The position numbers and the translations under genes are program-made. Source: Constrictibacter sp. MBR-5 (GTDB lineage Bacteria; Pseudomonadota; Alphaproteobacteria; JAJUGE01). From it: a stretch of 64,000 nucleotides of DNA. The notes beneath the pieces are model-generated. The model ran no database searches and had not been told where the DNA came from. It saw only the letters and a list, made by a program, of their open reading frames with translations. The stretch lies in contig NZ_JBEPTK010000008.1 in NCBI RefSeq assembly GCF_040549485.1, forward strand, positions 62,001 to 126,000. Reading direction: 5' to 3'. Shown piece by piece: positions 20,177 to 29,023 of the stretch (positions are counted from its first letter, which is position 1; every line of letters starts with the position of its first letter).

Positions 20177-20530
20177 GTGCTCACTCGAATTACGATCTCT
20201 GCTGGCCTCGCCGTCGTCGCCTCGATGCTGGCTGCCGGTCCGGCCGCGGCGGCAGCGGGCAAGTACTGCGCCATCTACAAGGGCGACACGCTCACCACCG
20301 CCGCCACCCTCTCCATGGCAAAGCCCGCCGACTGCCAGAAGCGCGCCAAGCGTTCCGGCGGTGACGGCTATGGCCTCGGCTGCCAGATCGACGCGGGCGC
20401 GGTCCTCGCCACGGCGAAGACCCCGATCGATTCCGACACCCCGGTCAATCCGACCGACTGGCAGACCAGCGACCAGAAGGCCGCCGATGCCTGCAACAAG
20501 GAGTGGGGCAACGCGAAGAGCGGCGGCTGA
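20177..20530 (+). CDS. Small secreted protein of unknown function
   Basis: 117 aa from GTG 20177 (alternative GTG at 20168; GGAGGG just upstream). A Sec signal peptide, TRITISAGLAVVASMLAAGPAAAAA, is written here as residues 3-27 with cleavage after AAA near residue 27. The mature ~90 residues contain four Cys (KYCAIY, ADCQKR, LGCQID, DACNKE), suggesting two periplasmic disulfides. No family recognised. Confidence 0.65.
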   Translation: MLTRITISAGLAVVASMLAAGPAAAAAGKYCAIYKGDTLTTAATLSMAKPADCQKRAKRSGGDGYGLGCQIDAGAVLATAKTPIDSDTPVNPTDWQTSDQKAADACNKEWGNAKSGG

Positions 20531-20555
20531 ACCTCGTCCCGGCGGCGCGGCGCGC

Positions 20556-20822
20556 CTAGGGGCGCGCCCCGCCGCTATCCGCCGCCCCGCGCTCAATCCC
20601 ACTACGCTCCGCCGCCCGGCGGAAATACAGCACGGCATAGACCCGGAGGGCGGACACGAGGCTGCGCTGGCCGCGCGTCGCGTCGACCCGCGTGCACAGT
20701 TCGCTCATCGTCACGCGCTCGTGAGCGCAGATCTCCTGGAGGGCGCGCCAGATCTCGTCGTCGAGGCGGATCGACGTACGGCGGTCGCCGATCCGCACGC
20801 TATGGGGCAACTCGCGGCTCAT
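20556..20822 (-). CDS. Ribbon-helix-helix domain protein
   Basis: 88 aa from ATG 20822 (GAGGACC just before it). RTSIRLDDEIWRALQEICAH followed by ERVTMSELCTRVDA is the strand-helix-helix pattern of the RHH_4 family common in Alphaproteobacteria. It is probably a small DNA-binding repressor. The target is unknown; there is no toxin partner beside it. Confidence 0.8.
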   Translation of the reverse strand: MSRELPHSVRIGDRRTSIRLDDEIWRALQEICAHERVTMSELCTRVDATRGQRSLVSALRVYAVLYFRRAAERSGIERGAADSGGARP

Positions 20823-20890
20823 CGGTCCTCTACGTTCCTGCGGAAACATCCTCGCCCGCGGATCGCTTTCGCCCGGAGTGTCGGAAGCCG

Positions 20891-21544
20891 TCACGTCCAG
20901 CGCGCCGTGTCCTCGCGGTCGGTTGCCGTGATCAACGTCGACGTGCTGACGGAGGTCCACGCGCAAAGGTCGTAGCGCCGGCTCAATTTCTCGCGAACTG
21001 CGGCTTCCGCCGCACCCTGGGGGATCTTGGATCGCTCCCAGGCCGCCAGATCGGGACGCCGCGTCAGCAGCAGGCTGCGTACATCGCCCCCCTCCGCCGC
21101 ATCCAGGCAGCGCCACAGGCCGACGACCTGCGAATCGTAGGCCGCCTCGAAGCCCGGCCAGGCCGCGGCGCACAGCGACAGGAACTCGTCCCAGTCGGCT
21201 TCGGGCGTCACGAACCAGCGAAAGGCGTAGTTCCCCTGCCGGTGCGGCGCCTCCGGTCCCACCGGGCGCAGCGTCGGCACCATGGCGACGCTCTCTTCCA
21301 TCCGGCAGTCGGCGACGCCGTCCAGCAGCAGGGCATCCGCCCCCGCCGCCGCATCGGCATCAGGCCAGACCGACATCGCCGTCAGTTCGTCGCGCGGCCG
21401 GCCGATCTGGCTGCGCCAGACGCCGTAGAGCGCGCCGCCCGCCGCCGCCGCCCGAGGCGCGCCGGCAGCGACGACCCGCTCGGCGACGGCCTTCCACTGC
21501 CGCGGCGCCGCTTCGATCCGGTGATGCACATAGACATGGCTCAT
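20891..21544 (-). CDS. Uncharacterised protein, possibly a dimeric alpha/beta-barrel (NIPSNAP-like) protein
   Basis: 217 aa, no signal peptide or membrane segment. The N terminus (MSHVYVHHRIEAAPRQWKAV) and a second similar strand-helix unit (YAFRWFVTPEADWDEFLSLC) suggest two ferredoxin-like modules as in NIPSNAP/ABM proteins, but I do not recognise it firmly. It lies 15 bases downstream of the DUF1028 gene and is likely in the same operon. Confidence 0.55.
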   Translation of the reverse strand: MSHVYVHHRIEAAPRQWKAVAERVVAAGAPRAAAAGGALYGVWRSQIGRPRDELTAMSVWPDADAAAGADALLLDGVADCRMEESVAMVPTLRPVGPEAPHRQGNYAFRWFVTPEADWDEFLSLCAAAWPGFEAAYDSQVVGLWRCLDAAEGGDVRSLLLTRRPDLAAWERSKIPQGAAEAAVREKLSRRYDLCAWTSVSTSTLITATDREDTARWT

Positions 21545-21558
21545 CGCATCGTGCCCCG

Positions 21559-22296
21559 TCAGTAGTTCCCGCCGGGCACGCTCTCGTGCAGCGGCTTCAC
21601 CCGCGCGTCCACCTGGCGCAGGCTGTAATAGTCGATCGCCGGCCGGAACGCGTCGTAGACGCGGCGCAGTTCGCCGACCGGCTCGTCGTGGACGTCGACC
21701 CGCAGGTCGACACGCGGAAACGGCTTGTCGGCATAGACCAGCAGCGCCGCCGAATTCTGCCCACCATGCTGGCCGCCGGCATCGCGCCCCGCCTCGACCG
21801 CGCGCATCAGGCGGTCCTCCAGCGGTGCGTCGGGCTCGGACTCGTAGCCGCGCTCGATCGCGTCCAGCACCGCCTCGCCGACCAGGACGTTGCCGAGTGC
21901 TATGAAATTGTCGCGCACATGGTGCCCGGCCCAGTCGCGGTTGTGCGCACCGGTGCGCGCCGCGGCGAAGCCGTCATCGTCGATCACGGCGAGCTGGCGA
22001 TACTCGGCATACGGGTCCGCCGCGACCAGCGCCTCCACCACCGCCGGTGCCTTGTAGCCCTGGCGCAGCAGGCGGATGGCCATGTGCCCCAGCCGCGGGT
22101 CGGCGATCGCCATGATGGCGACCGCGCCCAGGCGCATGCGGACGTGCGGAACGCGCGCGCCCACTGCCAGCGACCGCGTCGCGGTCGCGATGCCCAGCGC
22201 CCCGGTGCGCGGGCAGCGCGCCACGGCGGTGAAGGTGTGGAACTCGGGGCCGGGCGGCGGCCCCGGGGACGGTTCCACGGCGCGCGGCATCGTCAT
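21559..22296 (-). CDS. DUF1028 domain-containing protein (Ntn-hydrolase-like fold)
   Basis: 245 aa. HTFTAVARCPRTGALGIATA at the N terminus and HHVRDNFIALGNVLVG in the middle, with NSAALLVYADKPFPRVDLRV, are the hallmark blocks of DUF1028, a family related to Ntn hydrolases. Its biochemical role is not established. The start lies 5 bases after the VOC-protein stop, so VOC, DUF1028 and the unknown gene form one reverse-strand operon. Confidence 0.85.
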   Translation of the reverse strand: MTMPRAVEPSPGPPPGPEFHTFTAVARCPRTGALGIATATRSLAVGARVPHVRMRLGAVAIMAIADPRLGHMAIRLLRQGYKAPAVVEALVAADPYAEYRQLAVIDDDGFAAARTGAHNRDWAGHHVRDNFIALGNVLVGEAVLDAIERGYESEPDAPLEDRLMRAVEAGRDAGGQHGGQNSAALLVYADKPFPRVDLRVDVHDEPVGELRRVYDAFRPAIDYYSLRQVDARVKPLHESVPGGNY

Positions 22297-22300
22297 CGCC

Positions 22301-22684
22301 TCACTTCCGCTCGATCAGCTGATAGAGGACGCCGTGTCCGTCGGCGGGATGGATGAAGACTTGGCCCTGGGTCTCGATGACCCGCGCCCCGTTCCCCTTC
22401 ATCTCCGCGGCCGCCACCTTCAGGTCGTCGACCGCCAGCGCCACCAGATGGACGCCCTCGCCGAACTTGGCGAGCGACTTGGCGATGGCACCGTCGCCCA
22501 GCGGCTCGACGAGCTCAATGAAGCGGCCTCCGTCGCCCAGCGGCAGGATCGCGGCGCGCAGGCCCAGATGCGGCTGGTCCTCCGGCCCCTTGCTCGCCTT
22601 CATCCCCAGCTTGGTCTCATAATCCTTCAGCGTCGCGTCCAGGTCCTTCACGCGGACGACGATGTGGTCGATCCATTTGGGCAT
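22301..22684 (-). CDS. VOC (glyoxalase/dioxygenase superfamily) protein
   Basis: 127 aa, one beta-alpha-beta-beta-beta pair. Metal ligands are expected at His in IDHIVVRVKDLD, His in GVHLVALAVDDL and Glu in RFIELVEPLGD. The layout and VHLVALAVDD resemble methylmalonyl-CoA epimerase/glyoxalase I-like proteins. It is first in a three-gene operon with the DUF1028 protein. Substrate unknown. Confidence 0.8.
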   Translation of the reverse strand: MPKWIDHIVVRVKDLDATLKDYETKLGMKASKGPEDQPHLGLRAAILPLGDGGRFIELVEPLGDGAIAKSLAKFGEGVHLVALAVDDLKVAAAEMKGNGARVIETQGQVFIHPADGHGVLYQLIERK

Positions 22685-22848
22685 TTGGGCGGTCCTCCCG
22701 TTATTCTCGGCGGCTCGTCGTCCTTGTGGTTGCGACGGCCTGCGGAACCTCGATCTTCCCCCGCCGGGCCGGGTCTGTCCACAGAGGCCCCGACCGATGA
22801 CCCGGCGCCCGAAAACGGCGTCCGAAAACGGCGCCAGCGGATCCCGCC

Positions 22849-24774
22849 ATGATCGACATCCTCATCGTCGCCGCCTTCGTCGCCTACGCCGTCGGCTCCG
22901 GCATGCGGGCGCGGCGCGAGGCGTCGCGCGGTCCGGCGGACTATTTCCTCGCGGGCCGCTCGCTGCGCGGCTGGCAGTCCGGCATGTCGATGGCGGCGAC
23001 ACAGTTTGCCGCGGACACGCCGCTGCTCGTCGTCGGCCTCGTCGCGACGGCCGGGATCTTCGGCCTGTGGCGCCTGTGGATCTACGCCCTCGCCTTTCTG
23101 CTCATGGCCTTCGTGCTGGCCGGATCGTGGCGCCGCAGCGGCGTCCTGACCGATGCCGAGCTTTCCGAATTCCGCTACGGCGGCCGTGGCGCGCTCACGC
23201 TGCGCGTGCTGAAGGCGGTCTATTACGGCACGGTGGTCAACTGCGCCGTGCTCGCCATGGTCATGGTCGCCGCCGTGCGCATCGCCGAGGTCTGCCTGCC
23301 CTGGCACCTGTGGCTGCCGGCGCCCGTCTACGGCGTCGTTCTCGCCGTCGTGGACGCCCTCGGCCTGAGCCTCGGCACGCCCGTCACCGGGATCCCGCCG
23401 GAGATCGCCACGGCGAACGGTCTCATCTCGATCGCGCTCATCCTGGTCTTCACCGCCGGCTATTCGCTGACGGGCGGCCTGCGCAGCGTCGTCGCGACCG
23501 ACGTCGTGCAGCTGGCGATCGCCCTCGTGGGCACGGCGATCTATGCCTGGGTCGTCGCCGACGCCGCCGGAGGGCTGGCGGCCCTGCCGGCGCGGGTCGC
23601 CGAAATCTACGGTGCGGCACGTGCCGACCGCCTGCTCGCGTTCGGCCCCGCGTCCGTCGGCGACCTGCTGTCGCCCTTCCTGGTGATCATCGGCCTGCAA
23701 TGGCTCTTCCAGATGAACGCCGACGGCACCGGCTATCTGGCGCAGCGGTCGATGGCCTGCCGGTCCGACGGCGACGCGCGCTGGGCCGGCATCCTCTTCA
23801 CCTGGACTCAGATCCTGCTGCGCAGCCTGCTCTGGCTGGTGATCGCGGTGGGCCTCCTGGTGATCTATCCGTTCAGCGCCGCGGACGCGTCGGGCGACGG
23901 TTTCGCCGCCTCGCGCGAGATCCTCTACGTCACCGGCATCGACGACCTGCTGCCGCCCGGCATCCGCGGCCTCGTCCTCACCGGGCTGCTGGCCGCACTG
24001 GCCTCGACCGTCGACACGCACCTGAACTGGGGCGCGTCCTACTGGAGCAACGACGTCTACGACCGGCTGATCTGCCGCCACTGGCTGCGCCGCGAGCCGC
24101 AGCGGCGCGAACTGGTGCGCGTGGCCCGGATCTCCGGCATCGTCATCGTGACGATCGCCCTCGCCGTCATGGCGCGGCTCGACTCCATCCAGGCCGCATG
24201 GTCGGTGTCGCTGCTGTTCGGTGCCGGCATGGGCTCGGTGCTGGTGCTGCGCTGGCTCTGGGAGCGCATCAACCTGCAGGCCGAACTGGCGGCGATGACG
24301 GTGTCGCTGGTCGCGGCCCCCCTGCTCCTCGCGGTCTTCGGCACGGATCCGGCGACGGAATGGATCCGGCTCGGATCGATGGCGCTGGCGACCACGGCGG
24401 CGGCGCTCGTCGCCGCCCTGTTCGGCCCCCAGACCGACCGCGAGGTCCTGCGTACCTTCTATCGCACGGTGCGCCCGCTCGGCTTCTGGCGCCGCACCGC
24501 GGCACTGGCGGGTGACGCCCCGGAGGCCCCGGTCCGGGCGCTGCTGCGACGGCTCGCCGCCGTGGCCGTCAGCGCCGCCTCGCTGTTCCTGCTGCTGGTC
24601 GGCATCGGCCGCGCGGCCGTCGGGACGCCGGGCTTCGGTGGCCTCGCCGAGTGGACGATGATCGCCGCCGGCACCGCGCTCGTTCCCGTGTGGTGGCGGG
24701 AGGTGCATCGCGAAGATCCGCTTCCGGCACCCGCTTCCGACATCCTCCTGTACGCGAAACGGCCCGGCACATAG
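22849..24774 (+). CDS. Sodium:solute symporter (SSS) family transporter
   Basis: 641-aa polytopic membrane protein with about 13 hydrophobic segments. The family pattern is seen in PADYFLAGRSLRGWQSGMS, TGGLRSVVATDVVQLAI (the Na+/substrate-site helix) and GLLAALASTVDTHLNWGASY (the conserved GL(L/M)AA-(F/L)-(M/A)ST motif). It imports an organic solute with Na+. The substrate cannot be read from the sequence and no catabolic gene adjoins it in the same direction. Confidence 0.88.
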   Translation: MIDILIVAAFVAYAVGSGMRARREASRGPADYFLAGRSLRGWQSGMSMAATQFAADTPLLVVGLVATAGIFGLWRLWIYALAFLLMAFVLAGSWRRSGVLTDAELSEFRYGGRGALTLRVLKAVYYGTVVNCAVLAMVMVAAVRIAEVCLPWHLWLPAPVYGVVLAVVDALGLSLGTPVTGIPPEIATANGLISIALILVFTAGYSLTGGLRSVVATDVVQLAIALVGTAIYAWVVADAAGGLAALPARVAEIYGAARADRLLAFGPASVGDLLSPFLVIIGLQWLFQMNADGTGYLAQRSMACRSDGDARWAGILFTWTQILLRSLLWLVIAVGLLVIYPFSAADASGDGFAASREILYVTGIDDLLPPGIRGLVLTGLLAALASTVDTHLNWGASYWSNDVYDRLICRHWLRREPQRRELVRVARISGIVIVTIALAVMARLDSIQAAWSVSLLFGAGMGSVLVLRWLWERINLQAELAAMTVSLVAAPLLLAVFGTDPATEWIRLGSMALATTAAALVAALFGPQTDREVLRTFYRTVRPLGFWRRTAALAGDAPEAPVRALLRRLAAVAVSAASLFLLLVGIGRAAVGTPGFGGLAEWTMIAAGTALVPVWWREVHREDPLPAPASDILLYAKRPGT

Positions 24775-24784
24775 CTGCCGGGCC
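24761..24784. terminator. Hairpin at the end of the symporter gene
   Basis: A perfect 9-bp stem, GGCCCGGCA (24761-24769) and TGCCGGGCC (24776-24784), with the stop codon in its 6-base loop. The tail ATTTCA is only weakly T-rich. Being symmetric it could serve the opposing mucR transcript too. Confidence 0.65.
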
Positions 24785-24807
24785 ATTTCATCGTCGATGG
24801 TCGCCCC

Positions 24808-24860
24808 AAAAAATTCGGGCCAAAAATTCGGGCCAAAAATTCGGGCCGAAAAATCCGGCC
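24808..24860. repeat. 13-bp tandem repeat downstream of mucR
   Basis: Four units of AAAAATTCGGGCC (first with an extra A, last diverged to GAAAAATCCGGCC). They lie in the gap between the convergent symporter and mucR genes, in the 3' untranslated part of either transcript. Confidence 0.9.
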
Positions 24861-24866
24861 AGAAGC

Positions 24867-25361
24867 TCAGCCCGCGGGGGCGGCCTTCGGTGGCCGGCCG
24901 CGGCGGCCGGGCGTCTTCGTGACGGCCGGCGCGACGGGTGCGCCACCACGGCCCTTCTGGCCGAGGCCGATCTGCTTCGCCATGTCGGAACGCGCCTGGG
25001 AATAGGCGGAGGCGACCATGGGATAGTCGGACGGCAGGCCAAATCGGGTCCGGTAGTCTGCCGGCGACAGGCCGTGCGCCGTGGCGAGGTGGCGCTTCAG
25101 GGTCTTCTGATGCTTGCCGCAGACGAGACAGACCAGATAATCCGCATTGACGGAGCGCCGAATCGGCACTGCCGGTGTAACCTCGGTCACTTCCGCGGGA
25201 CCCTCGTCACGCTGAAACGAACCGGAGACGCTCCGAATGATGCCTGGAAGCTCTGCGGCCGGCAGGGAATTGTTGGTCACATAGGCCGAGACGATCTGTG
25301 CGGTCAATTCCGCCAGCTTAGCCTCGTTGAGTTTGCTTACCGGTGCCGGCTCGTCAGACAT
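24867..25361 (-). CDS. mucR: MucR/Ros family zinc-finger transcriptional regulator
   Basis: 164 aa. The Ros/MucR C2H2 zinc finger is CLVCGKHQKTLKRHLATAHG, followed by LSPADYRTRFGLPSDYPMVA, the conserved second half of the domain. The N terminus is the helical MucR oligomerisation-type region (LNEAKLAELTAQIVSAYVTN). The C terminus is a basic, AT-hook-like tail (KTPGRRGRPPKAAPAG). MucR proteins are global H-NS-like silencers controlling exopolysaccharide, motility and cell-cycle genes. Confidence 0.93.
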   Translation of the reverse strand: MSDEPAPVSKLNEAKLAELTAQIVSAYVTNNSLPAAELPGIIRSVSGSFQRDEGPAEVTEVTPAVPIRRSVNADYLVCLVCGKHQKTLKRHLATAHGLSPADYRTRFGLPSDYPMVASAYSQARSDMAKQIGLGQKGRGGAPVAPAVTKTPGRRGRPPKAAPAG

Positions 25362-25867
25362 GAACTACTCCGCCTCTACTTCACTAGGGTGTGCGCGGAG
25401 CAATAGCGCATATGCCGGCAAAGGCAATAGTCGTTTACGGACGCGCGGCAAAAAATCTACAAGACCGTCCCGGATTGATGACATTCGATTCATCTCGCAC
25501 CGATACGCGGCATCTTTTGGGTGTATTCGTAACAATCGCGAACTCGATTGCGGCGCCGCGCCTGCAGGTCGGCCGGATGCCGTCCAGCAGGTGGTAACGA
25601 CCGGGGCCACAGCCGCGGCCAAGTCGCTTTGGGCGGCGGCGGCGCGCTTTTCTGGACGAGCCATGCCGGAGACACTACCATTCGGCCATTCTGCAGCCGA
25701 AGCAGCGCCCGGCGGAAAGGAGTGAAGACGGCGCCGACGGAGAATCGCAAACGGAACAGTGCGCACGGCCGCCCGAAAGGCGGACCAGCGTCACGCGAAT
25801 GTTCCATAGAACAACGTCCGGCAATCATCAACGCCCGGCGATCAGTCCAGATAACAGGGAGACGACT
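25362..25867. other. 506-bp intergenic region, lower GC
   Basis: Divergent promoter region between mucR and the TRAP operon. It includes AT-rich stretches near 25440-25520 of the sort MucR binds, but I see no distinct operator, hairpin or coding sequence. Short open frames here lack ribosome sites and codon bias. Confidence 0.5.
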
Positions 25868-27010
25868 ATGCTGACCGTTCTTCGACAGCCGGCGCGTGCG
25901 CTGGCGACGTTCGCCATTGCGACGGGACTGGCGGCCACCGCGTCCGTCGCACCGTCGATGGCGCAGAAAATCGAACCGGTGACGATCCGGCTCGCCGGCG
26001 ACCACAGCCCGCCGCCGCATCCCGCCGCCATCGCCCAGGAATTCTTCAAGGAGCGCCTCGAGAAGGTGATCCCGGGCAGCACCGTGCGCCTCTACGCCGC
26101 CGGCGCCCTCTACACCATTCCCGAGGCGGTCGAAGCCATGCTCGACGGCAATCTCGAAATGGCGTGGGGCCAGTTCGGCAAGACTGCGCAGATCGACCCG
26201 TACATGAACGTCGTCGTGGGCCCGATGCTCCTCACGACGCCGGGTGCGATGAACCAGCTCGACTCGTTCGACACCATGGAGATGATCCAGGACCGCTTCG
26301 CCAAGGTCCACGGCATCAAGATGTTCGGTACCGGCCATCTCAGCATGTTCATGGGCGCCGGCGCCGGTAAGCGCCTGCTCGAGCCCAAGGACTTCCAGGG
26401 CCAGAAGATTCGCAGCATGGGCCCCGCCGAGAACGCGGCGCTGGCCGCCTGGGGCGCCAACGCCACGACGATGTCCTTCGGCGACGTGCCCCCCGCCCTG
26501 CAGACCGGCGTGATCGACGGCCTGCTGACCAGTCTCGGCGGCTACAACCAGATCAAGGACCAGGCGCCCTACTTCACCGTCGCCGGCATCAACGGCATCG
26601 TCGGCGACTATTACTGGGTCGGCGCCAGCCAAGTCTGGTGGAACAAGCTGAGCGACAAGCAGCGCGAAGTCATCGAAAAGCTGATGGTCGAGGAGGTGCT
26701 TCCCTTCCAGAAGAAGGTGAACTGGTGCAACGACAAGCGCGTCATCGACCAGTTCGGCACCGAGGATCCGAGCAAGCCCGGCATCTACATCATGCAGGCC
26801 GCCGAGCAGAAGAAGCTCGCCGACGCCCTGGGCGACGCCACCACCAAATGGGTGAAGAGCAACACCCCCGCCGACGCCGACAAGTGGGTCGACCGCTTCC
26901 AGGAGGAGGCGAAGGCCGCTGTGGAGAAGAACCCGCTGGGCGAGAGCTGGATCGAGAAGACCGACTGCTCCGAGATCAAGCCCTGGTTCGACCGCTTCAA
27001 GCGGACCTGA
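25868..27010 (+). CDS. dctP: TRAP transporter substrate-binding protein (DctP family)
   Basis: Periplasmic binding protein of 380 aa from ATG 25868 (AGGGAGA upstream). Sec signal peptide ends near SVAPSMAQ (residue ~36). GDHSPPPHPAAIAQEFFKE, EGAVEAMLDGNLEMAW-type positions and IRSMGPAENAALAAWGANAT, with VIDGLLTSLGGYN, are the DctP pattern, including the Arg that pairs with the substrate carboxylate (KIRSMG). It is first of a P-Q-M operon. The ligand is probably an organic acid. Confidence 0.92.
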   Translation: MLTVLRQPARALATFAIATGLAATASVAPSMAQKIEPVTIRLAGDHSPPPHPAAIAQEFFKERLEKVIPGSTVRLYAAGALYTIPEAVEAMLDGNLEMAWGQFGKTAQIDPYMNVVVGPMLLTTPGAMNQLDSFDTMEMIQDRFAKVHGIKMFGTGHLSMFMGAGAGKRLLEPKDFQGQKIRSMGPAENAALAAWGANATTMSFGDVPPALQTGVIDGLLTSLGGYNQIKDQAPYFTVAGINGIVGDYYWVGASQVWWNKLSDKQREVIEKLMVEEVLPFQKKVNWCNDKRVIDQFGTEDPSKPGIYIMQAAEQKKLADALGDATTKWVKSNTPADADKWVDRFQEEAKAAVEKNPLGESWIEKTDCSEIKPWFDRFKRT

Positions 27011-27067
27011 CGCGCGCCTCCGGCTAACGCGCCCCCACTAGCGCGCCAAGGTCAAGGCGTGTCCCCT

Positions 27068-27096
27068 GGCCGCGCACCTGCAAGAGGTGCGCGGCC
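27068..27096 (+). terminator. Strong hairpin between dctP and dctQ, likely attenuator/mRNA stabiliser
   Basis: A perfect 12-bp stem, GGCCGCGCACCT (27068-27079) and AGGTGCGCGGCC (27085-27096), with a 5-base loop and a pyrimidine-rich but T-poor tail. Such hairpins after a binding-protein gene let the soluble subunit be made in excess over the permease. Confidence 0.8.
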
Positions 27097-27127
27097 TCTC
27101 TTCTCGTCTTGAAGGACGGTGAGAACC

Positions 27128-27685
27128 ATGGAGCGTGTCATCGACCGCACCTACCGCGTCATCCGCTTCGTGCTCGACTGGTGCGTCGGCTACGCCGCAG
27201 CGGTCGTTCTGCTCGGCGCCACCTGCTTCGCCATCGCGGAGATCATCCGGCGCTATCTCTTCGGCGTCGTGTTTCACTGGGGACAGGACGTCGTGACCTA
27301 TTCCATCGCGGGATCGGTCTTCCTGTTCTTCGCGGTCACCCAGGCGCGGCGGTCGCACCTGGCGATGACGGCGGCGCTCGAATATCTCCGGGCCAGGGGG
27401 TTCGTGAGAACCGTTCTGGCCCTCCGCGTCCTCGTCACCACGCTGTCCCTGGCGATGTTCTCGGCCATCGCCTGGTGGGGCATACCGACCGTGGAGCGGA
27501 CCGCCATGATGGGGCGCACCACCCAGAGCATGATCCTGCCGCTCTGGCCCTTCCAGGCCACCCTCCTCGTCGGCTTCGCGCTGATGGCGCTGGTGACGCT
27601 CTTCCACCTCTATCAGGACGTACAGGCGCTGCGGGGCAGGAAAGTCTTTCCCTGGGCACCGGTCGAAGAAGGGCTGGAGGTCTGA
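27128..27685 (+). CDS. dctQ: TRAP transporter small permease (DctQ family)
   Basis: 185 aa from ATG 27128 (GAAGGA 11 bases upstream). Four hydrophobic segments and the family motif EIIRRYLFGVVFHWGQDVV are present. It associates with the large permease in the inner membrane and supports transport. It is 5 bases before dctM, clearly co-translated. Confidence 0.9.
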   Translation: MERVIDRTYRVIRFVLDWCVGYAAAVVLLGATCFAIAEIIRRYLFGVVFHWGQDVVTYSIAGSVFLFFAVTQARRSHLAMTAALEYLRARGFVRTVLALRVLVTTLSLAMFSAIAWWGIPTVERTAMMGRTTQSMILPLWPFQATLLVGFALMALVTLFHLYQDVQALRGRKVFPWAPVEEGLEV

Positions 27686-27689
27686 TCCC

Positions 27690-28976
27690 ATGGGAATAGT
27701 CGGCTCAGCCCTCTTCGCCCTGCTCACCATCGGGGCACCGATCGGCGTCGCCCTCGCGGGCTCGGCGATCCTGATGATCCTCTACGATCCGATCCTCTCG
27801 CCCAACGCCGTCTTCCGCGCCTTCTTCAGCTTCCTCGGAAGCTACACGCTGATGGCGATCCCGTTCTTCATCCTCGCCGGCTTCCTGATGGAGCGGACGG
27901 GGCTGATCGACAAGCTGTTCCAGTTCGCCGACGCGATCATCGGCTGGGTGCCGGGCGGCTTCGCCTATGCCACCCTGATCGCCGCCGTGCTGTTCGGCGC
28001 GATCTCCGGCTCCAGCACCGCCATGGCGGCGGCGATGGGCATGATCGCCTATCCGGAGATGATCAAGCGCGGCTATCCCGTCTGGATGTCGGCCGGCATC
28101 ATCGCCTGCGGCGGCGGCATCGCCATCCTGATCCCACCCAGCATCACGCTCATCCTGTTCGGCGTCCTGACCGAAGAGTCGATCGTGAAGCTGTTCTTCG
28201 CCGGCTTCATCCCCGGTGTCATGCTGGCGATCAGCAACGCCGTGGTCATCCTCGGCGTCTCCTTCTACCTGAAGCTGCCGTCGGGCACCTTCAGCTGGGC
28301 TCAGCTCGGCAAGGCGACGGTCGAGGCGATCCCGGCCATCCTGATGCCGATCCTGATCCTCGGCGGTCTCTATGGCGGCCTGTTCACGCCGACCGAGGCC
28401 GGTGCCGCCGCCTGCGCCTACGCCCTCGTCTACGGCTTCCTGGCGAAGCCCAAGGCGTTCGTCCGCGAGCTGGTGCCCGCCACCTTCCGGGCGATCAACC
28501 TCACCTCGATCGTCTTCTTCCTGGTCGGCTGCGTCGGCGTCTTCCAGTTCCTGCTCGCCAACAAGGGCTGGCCGCAGGACATCGCCGACTGGGTGATCTC
28601 CCTCGGCCTCTCGCCGCTGGGCTTCCTCCTCGTCCTGGTGCTGGTCCTGCTGCTGCTGTCGATGTTCCTGAACGGCATCGCCATCCTGGTGCTGACCGTG
28701 CCGATCTTCTTCCCCGTGGCGAACTCGCTCGGCATCGACCCCATTCACCTCGGCATCCTGTTCGCCATCGCGATCGAGATGGGCGGCGTTATCCCCCCGG
28801 TCGGCCTCAACCTGTTCGCCGTCAGCGGCACCACCGGCGTCCCCGTCACCAAGGTCATGCAGGGTGCCGTACCCTTCCTGCTGACCGACGGCATCGTGCT
28901 GATCCTGGTGCTGTTCTTCCCGATCCTGGCCCTGTGGGTGCCCAACCTGCTGGTCACCTCGGTCTTCGGGAACTGA
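27690..28976 (+). CDS. dctM: TRAP transporter large permease (DctM family)
   Basis: 428 aa, about 12 membrane segments. Conserved blocks: ALAGSAILMILYDP, PFFILAGFLMERTGL, GAISGSSTAMAAAMGMIAYP, PPSITLILFGVLTEES, EMGGVIPPVGLNLFAVSG. This is the Na+-coupled transport subunit. It completes the dctPQM operon and is followed by a bidirectional terminator. Confidence 0.95.
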   Translation: MGIVGSALFALLTIGAPIGVALAGSAILMILYDPILSPNAVFRAFFSFLGSYTLMAIPFFILAGFLMERTGLIDKLFQFADAIIGWVPGGFAYATLIAAVLFGAISGSSTAMAAAMGMIAYPEMIKRGYPVWMSAGIIACGGGIAILIPPSITLILFGVLTEESIVKLFFAGFIPGVMLAISNAVVILGVSFYLKLPSGTFSWAQLGKATVEAIPAILMPILILGGLYGGLFTPTEAGAAACAYALVYGFLAKPKAFVRELVPATFRAINLTSIVFFLVGCVGVFQFLLANKGWPQDIADWVISLGLSPLGFLLVLVLVLLLLSMFLNGIAILVLTVPIFFPVANSLGIDPIHLGILFAIAIEMGGVIPPVGLNLFAVSGTTGVPVTKVMQGAVPFLLTDGIVLILVLFFPILALWVPNLLVTSVFGN

Positions 28977-28983
28977 TGCGACC

Positions 28984-29018
28984 CGGCGCCCGGCCCGCTT
29001 CGGCGGTGCCGGGCGCCG
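28984..29018. terminator. Bidirectional terminator between dctM and the SDR genes
   Basis: A perfect 11-bp stem, CGGCGCCCGGC (28984-28994) and GCCGGGCGCCG (29008-29018), with a 13-base loop, in the 47-bp gap between two convergent genes. Confidence 0.75.
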
Positions 29019-29023
29019 TCCGC

